From positions 1-64,000 of the forward strand of contig PAPH01000049.1 of NCBI GenBank assembly GCA_002709005.1: a stretch of DNA of 64,000 nt, given 5' to 3'. Source of the stretch: Hyphomicrobiales bacterium. GTDB lineage: Bacteria > Pseudomonadota > Alphaproteobacteria > Rhizobiales > Rhizobiaceae. Positions 54,572 to 63,235 of the stretch are shown here, piece after piece; positions within the stretch are counted from its first letter, which is position 1; each line of letters opens with the position of its first letter. The translations under genes and the position numbers were made by a program. The notes under the pieces were generated by a model. That model saw only the letters and a program-made list of their open reading frames with translations, was not told the origin of the DNA and made no database searches.

Positions 54572-55594
54572 ATGAGCGAATCAAAAGCAGTCATCTTCGG
54601 TTGTCTCGGCCCGAAACTCAGCGCGGAGGAGAAGGCGTTCTTTTCCGGCGAGCGGCCCTGGGGCTTCATCCTTTTCCTGCGCAACATCGTGGAGCGGGCC
54701 CAGATCGCCGATCTCGTCGCCGAGATGCGCGAATGCGTCGGCCGGCCCGACGCGCCGGTGCTGATCGACCAGGAAGGCGGCCGGGTGCAGCGTCTTCGTC
54801 CGCCGCTGGTGCCGGTCGATTACCCCTCCGGCTCGCAACTGGGCGCGATCTACCAACAGAACGAGGAGAGGGGGCTCTGGGCCGCCTGGGTGCTGGGTCG
54901 CCTCCATGCCTTCGATTTGGCGCCGCTCGGCATCAATGTCGACTGCCTGCCGCTTCTCGATATTCCCGTCCCTGGTGCCCACGACATCATTGGCGCCCGC
55001 GCCTATGGGGATGAGCCGGATATCGTCTCGGCGATGGGAACGGCCGTCGCGCGTGGCCTGAAGGCGGGCGGCCTTCTGCCTGTCATCAAGCATATCCCCG
55101 GCCATGGACGGGCGAACGCGGATTCCCATCTCGCCCTGCCGGTTGTCGATACGCCGCGCGGGGAACTGTCGCGCACCGACTTCGTGCCGTTCAAGCGCCT
55201 CAATCACGAGGTCATGGCGATGACGGCGCACATCATCTATTCGGATATCGATCCCGACCAGTGTGCCACGACCTCGCCGAAGATGATTTCGGAGATCATC
55301 CGTGGCGAAATCGGATTTGACGGGCTTCTGATGTCCGACGACGCCTCGATGAAGGCTCTTTCTGGGGATTTCGCCGATCGTACCCGTTCAATCATTTCCG
55401 CCGGCTGCGATGTGACGCTACATTGCAACGGCGACATGGAGGAAATGCGCGCCATTGCGTCTGCAAGCCCGGTTCTTGCGGCAGAGGCAAAACGGCGGGC
55501 CGACCGTGTGACCGCGAGCATACAAACGCCGGACAACAGCGACGAGGCGGCATTGCGCGAGGAATTCGCGAGCCTCCTGGCAGGGACGGCCTGA
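54572..55594 (+). CDS. nagZ: Beta-N-acetylhexosaminidase
   Basis: A 340-residue GH3 cytoplasmic enzyme that removes GlcNAc from anhydro-muropeptides during peptidoglycan recycling. Family motifs are the N-terminal GFILFLRNI and LIDQEGGRVQRLRP; the catalytic His/Asp loop is KHIPGHGRANADSHLALPVVD, and the nucleophile aspartate is in DGLLMSDDASMKAL. It starts the unit nagZ-scpA-scpB after a terminator. Length normal. Confidence 0.95.
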   Translation: MSESKAVIFGCLGPKLSAEEKAFFSGERPWGFILFLRNIVERAQIADLVAEMRECVGRPDAPVLIDQEGGRVQRLRPPLVPVDYPSGSQLGAIYQQNEERGLWAAWVLGRLHAFDLAPLGINVDCLPLLDIPVPGAHDIIGARAYGDEPDIVSAMGTAVARGLKAGGLLPVIKHIPGHGRANADSHLALPVVDTPRGELSRTDFVPFKRLNHEVMAMTAHIIYSDIDPDQCATTSPKMISEIIRGEIGFDGLLMSDDASMKALSGDFADRTRSIISAGCDVTLHCNGDMEEMRAIASASPVLAAEAKRRADRVTASIQTPDNSDEAALREEFASLLAGTA

Positions 55595-55607
55595 ACGGGT
55601 AGATCAA

Positions 55608-56456
55608 GTGGCCGCCAACGCGCGAGACGACAAGGCTAGAAATTCCGCAGCGGCCCCGATGGAGAAGCTGTGGGAGGAGAATACCGACCGCGCGACCGGC
55701 GACCCGGCGCTCGTCGTCGATCTCGAGGGTTTCGAAGGCCCGCTCGACCTGCTCCTTCATCTCGCCCGCACCCAGAAGGTGGATCTCGCCCGTATATCGG
55801 TTCTGGCGCTTGCCGAGCAGTATCTCACTTTCATTGAGCGGGCGCGCGAATTGCGGCTTGAACTGGCCGCCGACTATCTGGTCATGGCGGCGTGGCTCGC
55901 CTTCCTCAAATCGCGGCTGCTGATCCCGCAGCAGGGCAAGGGCGACGAACCCTCGGGCGAGGAAATGGCCGCCCAGCTCGCCTTCCGCCTCAAGCGTCTG
56001 GAAGCCATGCGCGAGGTCGCGACCCGTCTGGTCAACCGCAACCGCCTTGGCCGCGACGTGTTCGCCCGCGGCGCGCCGCAGCCGCTGGTCATCGACAAGA
56101 CGATGGCGTTTGAGGCGAACCTCTACGATCTCCTCACCGCCTATGCCTCGCAGCGGCAGCGGCAGAGCCTGTCGCATGTGACGATTTCCAGGCGCCGGGT
56201 CTGGTCTCTGGCTGATGCGCGCACCATTCTTACCCGCATGATCGGCGAAATGACGGACTGGACGGCACTCGACCACTTCCTTCTGCGTTATCTCTCCGAG
56301 CCCGAGGAACGCGCCACCGCGATCGCCAGCTCCTTTGCGGCAACGCTTGAAATGGTGCGGGAAGGGCGGCTTGAAATCCGGCAGGAAGGCGCTTTCCAGC
56401 CGATCTATCTCAGACGCGGTGTCAATGCGGACGCCGCGAAAGGACAAAGGCCATGA
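55608..56456 (+). CDS. scpA: Segregation and condensation protein A (ScpA)
   Basis: A 282-residue kleisin subunit of the SMC-ScpAB condensin. The N-terminal domain has LVVDLEGFEGPLDLLLHLARTQKVDL and YLVMAAWLAFLKSRLLIP, and the C-terminal winged helix ends AATLEMVREGRLEIRQEGAFQPIYLR. GTG 55608 is the start that keeps the usual N-terminus; ATG 55659 would shorten it by 17 residues. Its stop overlaps the scpB ATG by four bases. Confidence 0.93.
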   Translation: MAANARDDKARNSAAAPMEKLWEENTDRATGDPALVVDLEGFEGPLDLLLHLARTQKVDLARISVLALAEQYLTFIERARELRLELAADYLVMAAWLAFLKSRLLIPQQGKGDEPSGEEMAAQLAFRLKRLEAMREVATRLVNRNRLGRDVFARGAPQPLVIDKTMAFEANLYDLLTAYASQRQRQSLSHVTISRRRVWSLADARTILTRMIGEMTDWTALDHFLLRYLSEPEERATAIASSFAATLEMVREGRLEIRQEGAFQPIYLRRGVNADAAKGQRP

Positions 56457-57220
56457 TGACCGACTCCGGTCAGCCGAACGCGGTCGGCTATGACGATTCC
56501 GACATGGAGCCCGATACCGTGGCTTCGGACGACGCCGACAGCGCGGCTGTCGAAAAACTGCGCGAGCGGGCGCTGGCCGAGGCCATCCGCATCGCCGAAG
56601 CGCTGGTCTTTGCTTCCGCGACACCGGTCGCCGAGAAGATGATCGCCGAGAAACTGCCGCGCGGTACCGATGTCGCCGATATCATGGCGCGTCTCGAGCG
56701 CGCCTATTCGACCCGTGGTGTCAATCTGGTCCGCGTCGCCGGCGCCTGGGCGTTCCGGACCGCCGCCGATCTCTCCTTCCTCGTCCGCCAGGAACAGACC
56801 GAGGTCCGCAAGCTCTCCCGCGCCGGCCTCGAGGTCATGGCGATCATCGCCTATCACCAGCCGGTCACCCGTGCCGAGATCGAGGAAATCCGCGGCGTCG
56901 CGACCTCGAAGGGCACGCTTGACGTGCTTCTCGAAACCGGATGGGTGCGCATGCGCGGCCGCCGCCGCACGCCGGGACGGCCCGTGACCTACGGCACGAC
57001 CATGGAATTCCTCGACCATTTCGGCCTCGAGGAACTGCGCGATCTGCCGGGTATGGACGAACTCAAGGGGGCGGGACTTCTGTCGAGCCGCATTCCCGCC
57101 AATTTCTCGATGCCGCAGCCGCCGGCCAATGACGATCTCTCCGAGGACGAGGATCCGATCACCCAGATGGACCTCGAGGAGCTCGGGCTTCTCTCTCCCA
57201 TGGGCGATGAGGAAGAATAG
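56453..57220 (+). CDS. scpB: Segregation and condensation protein B (ScpB)
   Basis: A 255-residue winged-helix protein that pairs with ScpA. The repeated winged helices contain AIRIAEALVFASATPVAEKMI and LEVMAIIAYHQPVTRAEIEEIRGV, then VLLETGWVRMRGRRRTPGRPVTYGTT. The N-terminal 35 residues and the tail (DEDPITQMDLEELG) are acidic. The ATGA overlap with scpA shows coupled translation. Confidence 0.93.
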   Translation: MMTDSGQPNAVGYDDSDMEPDTVASDDADSAAVEKLRERALAEAIRIAEALVFASATPVAEKMIAEKLPRGTDVADIMARLERAYSTRGVNLVRVAGAWAFRTAADLSFLVRQEQTEVRKLSRAGLEVMAIIAYHQPVTRAEIEEIRGVATSKGTLDVLLETGWVRMRGRRRTPGRPVTYGTTMEFLDHFGLEELRDLPGMDELKGAGLLSSRIPANFSMPQPPANDDLSEDEDPITQMDLEELGLLSPMGDEEE

Positions 57221-57328
57221 CGCCTCGCGCGACAAATGGCCCGCCCTGTCCTGGTAGCGGTTCCGCCGACCGGCGATCCGGTGTAAGCCGACCGGGAGTT
57301 AGTTCGGACGGCAGGAAAGCGGATCGAC

Positions 57329-58462
57329 GTGGCGGACAGGCAAGCTTCCCGGAAATCGACGCCTCAGGCAGATCGCGGACGCCGCACGGCGGGCGTTACC
57401 TTCGCGGCGCGGCTGGCGTTCGAGGACATTCATCACCACTATGGCAGGCGGCATACGCTCAAGGGGATCGACCTGCAGGCCGAGCCCGGCGAGGTGCTGT
57501 GTCTGCTGGGCCCATCGGGATCGGGCAAGACGACGCTTCTGCGCATTGCTGCCGGGATCGAGACGCAGACCTCCGGCAGGCTGCTTCTCAACGACCGGGA
57601 AATCTCCGGCCCGGAACTTTCCCTGCCACCCGAGAAACGCGGCATCGGCCTGATGTTCCAGGATTTTGCGCTCTTTCCGCATCTGACCATCGTCGACAAC
57701 GTGCGCTTCGGCCTGACCCAGCTTTCCCGCAAGGACGGCAGGGGCGAGGCCATGGTGGCGCTCGAGCGGGTGGGCATGGCTCATCACGCGCTGAGCTACC
57801 CGCACCTGCTCTCCGGCGGCGAACAGCAGCGCGTGGCACTTGCGCGCGCGCTCGCGCCAAGGCCGGCCGTCCTGTTGATGGACGAACCTTTCTCCGGGCT
57901 CGATTCCCGTCTGAAGGATGCCGTCCGCATCGAAACGCTCGCCATCCTGCGCGAAGCGCGCGCGACGGCCATAGTCGTCACCCACGATGCCGAGGAGGCC
58001 ATGCGGCTTGGCGACCGCATCGCGCTTCTTCGCGATGGGCGGCTCGTGCAAACCGGAAGTGCCGAGGATCTCTACCATCGCCCCGCGGATCTTTTTGCTG
58101 CCGGCTTTTTCTCCGAGATCAACGTTTTCATGTCCGAGATTGAAAATGGACTGGCAATGACGCCTCTTGGTCCTGTAAAATCAGGGGGGATTGCCGAGGG
58201 AGCCTCGGTCTCGGTGGCGGTTCGACACTCCGGTGTGGGGGTCGTCGCGCAGGATCAGGGCTCGCCGGCGCGCATCGTGGCACGCAGGTTCCTCGGCATG
58301 GAGGAACACGTCACGCTGGCCGTGCCGGATGGCGGCGGCCGGGTCGAGGCGCGGGTGAGGGCAGGCGAGGTGCCGCCCGGTGTCCGCGAGGTCGGTCTGG
58401 TCGTCAACGAGAAAGATATATTGGTGTTTGAAAGTTCCTCTCAAACATCATACATCGAATAG
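57329..58462 (+). CDS. ABC transporter ATP-binding protein (orphan, TOBE-type)
   Basis: A 377-residue ATPase. Walker A is GPSGSGKT (residues 61-68), the Q-loop LMFQDFALFPHLT, the signature LSGGEQQRVALARAL near 153, Walker B AVLLMDEP, and the H-loop VVTHDAEEAM. Its C-terminal 110 residues are a TOBE-like regulatory domain. It resembles the iron(III) or spermidine/putrescine importer ATPases (FbpC/PotA type). No permease or substrate-binding gene is next to it; it sits between scpB and tatA, both core genes, suggesting an insertion or a partner elsewhere. GTG 57329 has AGGAAAG before it. Confidence 0.85.
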   Translation: MADRQASRKSTPQADRGRRTAGVTFAARLAFEDIHHHYGRRHTLKGIDLQAEPGEVLCLLGPSGSGKTTLLRIAAGIETQTSGRLLLNDREISGPELSLPPEKRGIGLMFQDFALFPHLTIVDNVRFGLTQLSRKDGRGEAMVALERVGMAHHALSYPHLLSGGEQQRVALARALAPRPAVLLMDEPFSGLDSRLKDAVRIETLAILREARATAIVVTHDAEEAMRLGDRIALLRDGRLVQTGSAEDLYHRPADLFAAGFFSEINVFMSEIENGLAMTPLGPVKSGGIAEGASVSVAVRHSGVGVVAQDQGSPARIVARRFLGMEEHVTLAVPDGGGRVEARVRAGEVPPGVREVGLVVNEKDILVFESSSQTSYIE

Positions 58463-58483
58463 GACTGTGAATAGGAGAGTATC

Positions 58484-58702
58484 ATGGGTTCCTTCAGCAT
58501 CTGGCACTGGATCATCGTCCTGGTGGTCGTGCTTCTGCTTTTCGGCCGCGGCAAGATTCCCGAACTGATGGGCGACGTCGCGAAGGGTATCAAGAGCTTC
58601 AAGAAGGGCATGACGGACGACGAGAGCGATCCGAAGACGACGACGGCCAAGACCGTCGATCATCAGCCCACCCAGACCACCGAACAGAAGGACCGCGCCT
58701 GA
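58484..58702 (+). CDS. tatA: Twin-arginine translocase subunit TatA
   Basis: A 72-residue membrane protein that forms the pore of the Tat system for folded proteins. A membrane helix covers residues 6-21 ([16 protein letters not shown]), followed by the hinge [22 protein letters not shown] amphipathic helix and a short acidic tail. GGAGAG precedes the ATG. It is the first gene of tatABC. A pair of hairpins separates it from tatB. Confidence 0.97.
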   Translation: MGSFSIWHWIIVLVVVLLLFGRGKIPELMGDVAKGIKSFKKGMTDDESDPKTTTAKTVDHQPTQTTEQKDRA

Positions 58703-58714
58703 GGGCAGCGGTCG

Positions 58715-58758
58715 CCGGGACGCGCTAGCGTGTCCCGGAAGGCGGGGCTTTGGCCCCG
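58715..58758 (+). promoter_or_regulatory. Two consecutive hairpins between tatA and tatB
   Basis: The first is CCGGGAC (58715-58721) with GTCCCGG (58732-58738), whose inner part GCGCTAGCGT also pairs partly. The second is CGGGGC (58743-58748), loop TTTG, GCCCCG (58753-58758), just before the tatB ribosome site (AAAGGA). No U-run follows either. They may block decay of tatA mRNA or partially stop transcription, giving more TatA than TatB and TatC, as is known to be needed. Confidence 0.55.
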
Positions 58759-58779
58759 TCCCGGGGGAAAGGAATCCCG

Positions 58780-58947
58780 ATGCTCGATATCGGCTGGACT
58801 GAGCTTCTGGTCGTAGCGATCGTTCTCATCATCGTGGTCGGTCCCAAGGATCTGCCACCGATGCTGCGCGCCTTCGGTCGCACCACCACCAAATTGCGGA
58901 AGATGGCCAACGAGTTTCGTGGCCAGTTCGACGAGGCCCTTCGCTAG
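58780..58947 (+). CDS. tatB: Short TatB (55 residues) as actually encoded
   Basis: If the TAG at 58945 is real, the ribosome makes only this product. It still contains the membrane helix and the amphipathic helix, the two parts of TatB most needed for binding TatC and twin-arginine signals; in E. coli much of the TatB tail is dispensable. So this may be a shortened functional TatB. AAAGGA precedes the ATG. Confidence 0.6.
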   Translation: MLDIGWTELLVVAIVLIIVVGPKDLPPMLRAFGRTTTKLRKMANEFRGQFDEALR

Positions 58948-58962
58948 GCCGATCTGGACGAT

Positions 58963-59523
58963 GTGCGCAAGACGTTTTCGGATGCCCGCTCTCTCAATCC
59001 GATGAACCAGATCCGCGATGCGGTGAACCCGTTGCGCCAGACCGGCAACGAGATTCGCAAGGATCTGGAAAAGTCCGTCAAGCCCGTCGCGGTTCCCGAT
59101 TCCGGCATGAAGCTCGATGGCGAGCCAAAGGTGGAATCCGACAAGGCGGTCGAGGCCGAACCGCTCAAGGGACCTGTCGAACCCGCCGCGCAGCCTGCGC
59201 CGAAGTCGACTTCTGCTTCCGAGATCATGAAATCCGATACGGCAAAGTCGAAAGAGCCCGCCAAGAAGGCTTCCACCAGAAAGGCGCCTGCGAAGAAGGC
59301 GGCAACCAGCAAGTCCGCGACCTCGAAGCCTGCCACCAAGTCCGCCGAGGCATCGAAGGGCGCGGCTGCCAAGTCGCCGGAAACAGCCGCCGCGAAACCG
59401 GCGGCATCGAAGTCCGCTTCGAAGACCGCGACCGCTAAAAAGACCGCGGCCGCCAGGCCCGCCACCCGCAAGCCTTCGACGAGCAAGGCAAAGACGCCGC
59501 GCAAGACGGATGACAAGGCATGA
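58963..59523 (+). CDS. Downstream part of TatB as a separate frame
   Basis: A 186-residue open frame starts at GTG 58963 in phase with tatB. Its first 55 residues are the second part of rhizobial TatB, then a basic, low-complexity tail of about 100 residues (KKASTRKAPAKKAATSK type). No convincing ribosome site precedes the GTG, so I doubt it is translated alone; its intact frame shows the mutation is either recent or artefactual. Confidence 0.4.
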   Translation: MRKTFSDARSLNPMNQIRDAVNPLRQTGNEIRKDLEKSVKPVAVPDSGMKLDGEPKVESDKAVEAEPLKGPVEPAAQPAPKSTSASEIMKSDTAKSKEPAKKASTRKAPAKKAATSKSATSKPATKSAEASKGAAAKSPETAAAKPAASKSASKTATAKKTAAARPATRKPSTSKAKTPRKTDDKA

Positions 59524-60344
59524 GCGAGAATTCCGACGACAAGCCCATGCCGCTCATCGAGCACCTGATCGAGCTGCGCAACCGCCTGATGTGGGCGGTC
59601 GGCGGTTTCCTGATCGCGTTCCTCGTCTGCTTCTACTTCGCCAAGGAACTGTTCAACCTGCTGGTCCTGCCGTTTACCTGGGCGGTCCATTGGGCCGATC
59701 TCGGCGACCGCAAGGTCGAGCTCATCTACACCGCCCCGCAGGAATTTTTCTTCACCCAGATCAAGATCGCCATGTTCGGCGGTCTGGTGCTGGCGTTCCC
59801 GCTGATCGCCGCACAGGTCTACAAGTTCGTCGCGCCCGGTCTCTACAAGAACGAGCGCATGGCCTTCCTGCCGTTTCTGGTCGCTTCGCCGATCCTCTTC
59901 CTCATCGGTGCGGCGCTCGTCTACTTCTTCTTCACGCCGATGGTCATGATGTTCTTCCTCCATATGGAGCAGAGCGGCGGAACGACCGAGGCGTCGATCC
60001 AGCTTCTGCCGAAGGTTTCCGAGTATCTCGGTCTGATCATGACGCTGATTTTCGCCTTCGGCCTGGTCTTCCAGTTGCCGGTGGTAACCACGCTGATGGC
60101 GCGTGTCGGGCTGGTCTCATCAAAGGGGCTCGCGGAGAAGCGCAAATATGCCATCGTCGGCGCATTCATTGCCGCGGCGGTGCTGACGCCGCCCGATCCG
60201 GTGTCCCAGATCGGGCTTGCGCTGCCCACCATCCTTCTTTACGAGATTGCCATCTATTGCGCCCGACTCGTGGAGCGCCAGCGCGGTAAAGCGCAGGTGG
60301 AAAGCGAGGAGGAGGCAGCTTCCGACGCGACGCCGGAGAGCTGA
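59520..60344 (+). CDS. tatC: Twin-arginine translocase subunit TatC
   Basis: A 274-residue, six-helix membrane protein that recognises twin-arginine signal peptides together with TatB. The signature MPLIEHLIELRNRLMWAVGGF is at the start; YTAPQEFFFTQIKIAMFGGL, PLIAAQVYKFVAPGLYKNER and the TPPDPVSQIGLALPTILLYE segment are conserved. Its ATG overlaps the tatB stop (ATGA, 59520-59523), so its translation would normally be coupled to tatB; a stop inside tatB 575 bases earlier could reduce TatC. serS follows. Confidence 0.97.
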   Translation: MSENSDDKPMPLIEHLIELRNRLMWAVGGFLIAFLVCFYFAKELFNLLVLPFTWAVHWADLGDRKVELIYTAPQEFFFTQIKIAMFGGLVLAFPLIAAQVYKFVAPGLYKNERMAFLPFLVASPILFLIGAALVYFFFTPMVMMFFLHMEQSGGTTEASIQLLPKVSEYLGLIMTLIFAFGLVFQLPVVTTLMARVGLVSSKGLAEKRKYAIVGAFIAAAVLTPPDPVSQIGLALPTILLYEIAIYCARLVERQRGKAQVESEEEAASDATPES

Positions 60345-60403
60345 TCCCGCTGCCCAGCGGGGCTTTCCGGTCGGACGCGAAACTCCTGCCGGGATGACCC
60401 GAT

Positions 60404-61687
60404 ATGCTCGACATCAAATGGATCCGCGACAATCCTGAAGCGCTGGACAAGGCGCTGTCCACGCGTGGCGGCGAACCGCAGTCGGCCGCGTTGATCGCCG
60501 CTGATGAAAAGCGCCGTTCGCTCGTCCAGTCGCTCCAAGACATGCAGTCGCGCCGCAACGCCGCGTCCAAGGAAATCGGCCAGGCGATGCGCGGGGGCGA
60601 CAATGACCGCGCCGAAGCGCTCAAGGCGGAAGTCGCCGAACTCAAGGGCAAGATGCAGGAGGCCGAGGAGGGGACTCGCCAGGCCGATGCCATGCTCGAC
60701 GACATGCTGATGCGCCTGCCCAACCTGCCGCTCGACAGCGTGCCGGTCGGCGCGGACGAGGACGACAACCGCGAGGAGCGGAAGGTCGGCGAAAAGCCGG
60801 GCTGGAACCACGAGGCCTTCGAGCATTACGAAATCGGCGAGAAGCTCGGCTGGCTCGATTTCGAGGCGGCGGCGAAACTCTCGGGTTCGCGCTTCACCGT
60901 GGTCAAGGGGCAGCTCGCCCGGCTCGAGCGCGCGCTCGGTCAGTTCATGCTCGACCTGCACACCTCCGAACATGGCTATATGGAAGTCAATCCGCCGCTT
61001 CTGGTGCGCGACGACGCGCTCTACGGCACCGGCCAGCTTCCGAAATTCGCCGAGGACCTGTTCAGGACGACGGACGGCCGCTGGCTGATACCGACGGCGG
61101 AAGTACCGCTGACCAACCTGGTCTATGGCGAGCTTCTCGACCATGACCGGCTGCCGCTGCGCTTCACCGCGCTCACCCCTTGCTTCCGTTCGGAAGCGGG
61201 ATCTGCCGGACGCGACACGCGCGGCATGTTGCGCCAGCACCAGTTCAACAAGTGCGAACTCGTCTCCATCGTCGATGCCGAACATGGCGTCGAGGAACAC
61301 GAGCGGATGACGGCGTGCGCGGAGGAGGTGCTCAAGCGCCTCGGCCTGCATTACCGCGTGATGACGCTGTGCACCGGCGACATGGGCTTCGGGGCCCAGA
61401 AGACCTACGATCTGGAAGTCTGGCTGCCGGGACAGGATACCTATCGTGAGATCTCGTCGTGCTCGGTCTGCGGCGATTTCCAGGGCCGGCGCATGAACGC
61501 GCGCTACCGCGATCCGGACGGCAAGGGGACACGCTTCGTCACCACGCTCAACGGCTCCGGCGTCGCCGTGGGCCGCGCAATGATTGCGGTGATGGAGAAC
61601 TATCTCAACGAGGATGGTTCGATCACCGTCCCCGACGTGCTGCTACCCTATATGGGCGGTATCACGAAAATCGAAAAAGCCGACTGA
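60404..61687 (+). CDS. serS: Serine--tRNA ligase
   Basis: A 427-residue class II synthetase that also charges tRNA-Sec where present. The N-terminal residues 25-105 form the long antiparallel coiled coil that grips the variable arm of tRNA-Ser ([19 protein letters not shown]). Motif 2 is [21 protein letters not shown]; motif 3 is [18 protein letters not shown]. Length normal. It overlaps nothing and leads into surE after 21 bases. Confidence 0.97.
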   Translation: MLDIKWIRDNPEALDKALSTRGGEPQSAALIAADEKRRSLVQSLQDMQSRRNAASKEIGQAMRGGDNDRAEALKAEVAELKGKMQEAEEGTRQADAMLDDMLMRLPNLPLDSVPVGADEDDNREERKVGEKPGWNHEAFEHYEIGEKLGWLDFEAAAKLSGSRFTVVKGQLARLERALGQFMLDLHTSEHGYMEVNPPLLVRDDALYGTGQLPKFAEDLFRTTDGRWLIPTAEVPLTNLVYGELLDHDRLPLRFTALTPCFRSEAGSAGRDTRGMLRQHQFNKCELVSIVDAEHGVEEHERMTACAEEVLKRLGLHYRVMTLCTGDMGFGAQKTYDLEVWLPGQDTYREISSCSVCGDFQGRRMNARYRDPDGKGTRFVTTLNGSGVAVGRAMIAVMENYLNEDGSITVPDVLLPYMGGITKIEKAD

Positions 61688-61708
61688 GGAAGAAGGACCA
61701 GTCCGACC

Positions 61709-62473
61709 ATGCGAATTCTGCTCACCAACGATGACGGTATCCATGCGCCGGGCCTGGCCTCGCTCGAAAAGATCGCCCGCACGCTGTCTGACGACGTCTG
61801 GGTGGTTGCGCCCGAAACCGACCAGAGCGGGCTTGCGCATTCGCTGACGCTGTCCGAACCGCTGCGGCTTCGCGAGATCGAGGAAAAGCGCTTCGCCCTG
61901 CGCGGCACACCGACCGACTGCGTGATCATGGCCGTGCGCAAGATCCTTGCCGATTCACCGCCGGATCTCATCCTGTCGGGCATCAATTCCGGCCCGAATG
62001 CCGGCGATGACGTGACCTATTCGGGTACCGTCGCGGGTGCTATGGAAGGCACTCTTCTCGGCATCCGCTCGATCGCGCTCAGCCAGCACTACAATTATGA
62101 GAACCACGGACGCGTCGTGCCGTGGGAAGTGGCTGAAACCCACGCGCCGGACCTTCTCAGGAAGCTCATAGCCACCGAGATGCCGAAAGGCCGGCTCATC
62201 AACGTCAACTTCCCCAATTGCGCGCCCGAAGAGGTCAAGGGCGTGAGCGTGACGCGGCAAGGCCAGCTCACCCACGCGCTGCAGATCGTGGAACGCGAGG
62301 ACGGCCGCGGCTTCCCTTATTTTTGGCTCAAATTCGGCCGCCGGGCGATCCCCGACCAGACGGAAACCGATGTGGCCGCCCTCAACAACGGCTATATCTC
62401 GGTCACGCCGCTGATGCTCGATCTGACCGACCACAAGCTCCATGACGAGCTGACCGGTGTGCTCGAGGGCTGA
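61709..62473 (+). CDS. surE: 5'/3'-nucleotidase SurE
   Basis: A 254-residue divalent-metal-dependent phosphatase for nucleoside monophosphates. The metal-binding N-terminus is [15 protein letters not shown] (D8, D9), with further ligands in [14 protein letters not shown] and [25 protein letters not shown]. It is followed by pcm after three bases, the conserved surE-pcm pair of stationary-phase and stress survival genes. Confidence 0.97.
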   Translation: MRILLTNDDGIHAPGLASLEKIARTLSDDVWVVAPETDQSGLAHSLTLSEPLRLREIEEKRFALRGTPTDCVIMAVRKILADSPPDLILSGINSGPNAGDDVTYSGTVAGAMEGTLLGIRSIALSQHYNYENHGRVVPWEVAETHAPDLLRKLIATEMPKGRLINVNFPNCAPEEVKGVSVTRQGQLTHALQIVEREDGRGFPYFWLKFGRRAIPDQTETDVAALNNGYISVTPLMLDLTDHKLHDELTGVLEG

Positions 62474-62476
62474 AGT

Positions 62477-63130
62477 GTGAACATCCGTCTGGTCGAGAAG
62501 GAAGGTTTCGCCGCTCTCGTCCTGCGGCTGCGCGCCGAAGGGATTTCCGACACCGCGCTCCTTTCGGCCATGGAGCAGACCCCGCGCACCATGTTCGTCG
62601 GCGCCGCCCATGCGCCGCATGCCTACGAGAACCGGCTTCTGCCGATCGACTGCGGCGGCTTCGCCGAAAGCCCCGATCTGGTGGCGCACATTCTCTCCCT
62701 GGCGGGCCTCGCGAGCGGTCAGCGGGTTCTCGATGTCGGCACCGGAAGCGGCTTTACCGCCGGCGTCATCGGCCGCATTGTCGAGCGGGTTCTCACCATC
62801 GACCGCTACAAGACGCTCGTCCAGTTGGCCCAGCAGCGTTTTTCCCATCTCGCCATCTCCAATGTGGTGGCCCGTCAGGGCGATGGCGCCAAGGGTGTGC
62901 CGGGCGAGGGGACGTTCGACCGTATCGTGGTCACGACAGCTTTCGAGAACATGCCGCGCCACTATGTCGATTTCCTCGTGTCGGAAGGCGTGATGGTCGC
63001 GCCGCTGCGCGACAAGGACGGCAAAATCCGCCTGTCGCGCTTCACCAAGATCGGCAGCCGCTTCGAGCGTGAGGATTTTTTCGAGGTTCCGTATCTGCCG
63101 ATGACGAACGGCATGGCCGCTTCTCTTTGA
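62477..63130 (+). CDS. pcm: Protein-L-isoaspartate O-methyltransferase
   Basis: A 217-residue repair enzyme that methylates isoaspartyl residues in aged proteins using SAM. The SAM loop is VLDVGTGSGFTAGVIGRI near residue 80, with the substrate region LLPIDCGGFAESPDLVAHILSL; the final VTTAFENMPRHYVDFLVSEG block is typical. GTG 62477 starts three bases after the surE stop, so the two are coupled. It differs from the paralogue at 33047. Confidence 0.95.
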   Translation: MNIRLVEKEGFAALVLRLRAEGISDTALLSAMEQTPRTMFVGAAHAPHAYENRLLPIDCGGFAESPDLVAHILSLAGLASGQRVLDVGTGSGFTAGVIGRIVERVLTIDRYKTLVQLAQQRFSHLAISNVVARQGDGAKGVPGEGTFDRIVVTTAFENMPRHYVDFLVSEGVMVAPLRDKDGKIRLSRFTKIGSRFEREDFFEVPYLPMTNGMAASL

Positions 63131-63179
63131 GACGCCCGCAGATTGAATCTTCAAATAAAAATTCCATCAAAGGCACCGG

Positions 63180-63211
63180 TTTAACCGCGCGGTAACATTA
63201 ACGCGGTTTAA
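63180..63211. promoter_or_regulatory. Dyad TTTAACCGC/GCGGTAA and CtrA-like TTAA boxes
   Basis: At 63180-63195 lies TTTAACCGCGCGGTAA, related to the mrcA-side element at 18066. TTAA N7 GTAA (63181-63195) and TTAA N6 TTAA (63198-63211) are close to the alphaproteobacterial CtrA box (TTAA N7 TTAA). The downstream gene encodes a LysM lipoprotein of the division type, a plausible CtrA target. Confidence 0.45.
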
Positions 63212-63235
63212 TTCAGCCCAGTTGGTATTGCGTTT

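Larger units (their letters stand above)
58780..59523 (+). pseudogene. tatB: tatB interrupted by an in-frame TAG codon
   Basis: The full TatB frame runs from ATG 58780 to the TGA at 59521-59523, but codon 56 is TAG (58945-58947). Before it are 55 residues: MLDIGWTELLVVAIVLIIVV (membrane helix), GPKDLPPMLRAFGRTTTKLRKMANEF (amphipathic helix) and GQFDEALR. After it, in the same frame, comes ADLDDVRKTFSDARSLNPMNQIRDAVNPLRQTGNEI, which is the next part of rhizobial TatB; family sequence has a glutamate (GAG) where TAG stands. The rest is a Lys/Ala/Ser-rich tail. Other genes in the window also stop at TAG, so TAG is not recoded. Either a real mutation, a sequencing error, or a stop that still leaves a working short TatB. 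Confidence 0.75.

Noticed and set aside
58945-58947. TAG reassigned as a sense codon in this organism
   Set aside because: Several other genes here (gatB, PBP1a, prfB, dgt, xthA-side genes) end in TAG at the expected place, and prfB is standard, so a genetic-code change is not supported.
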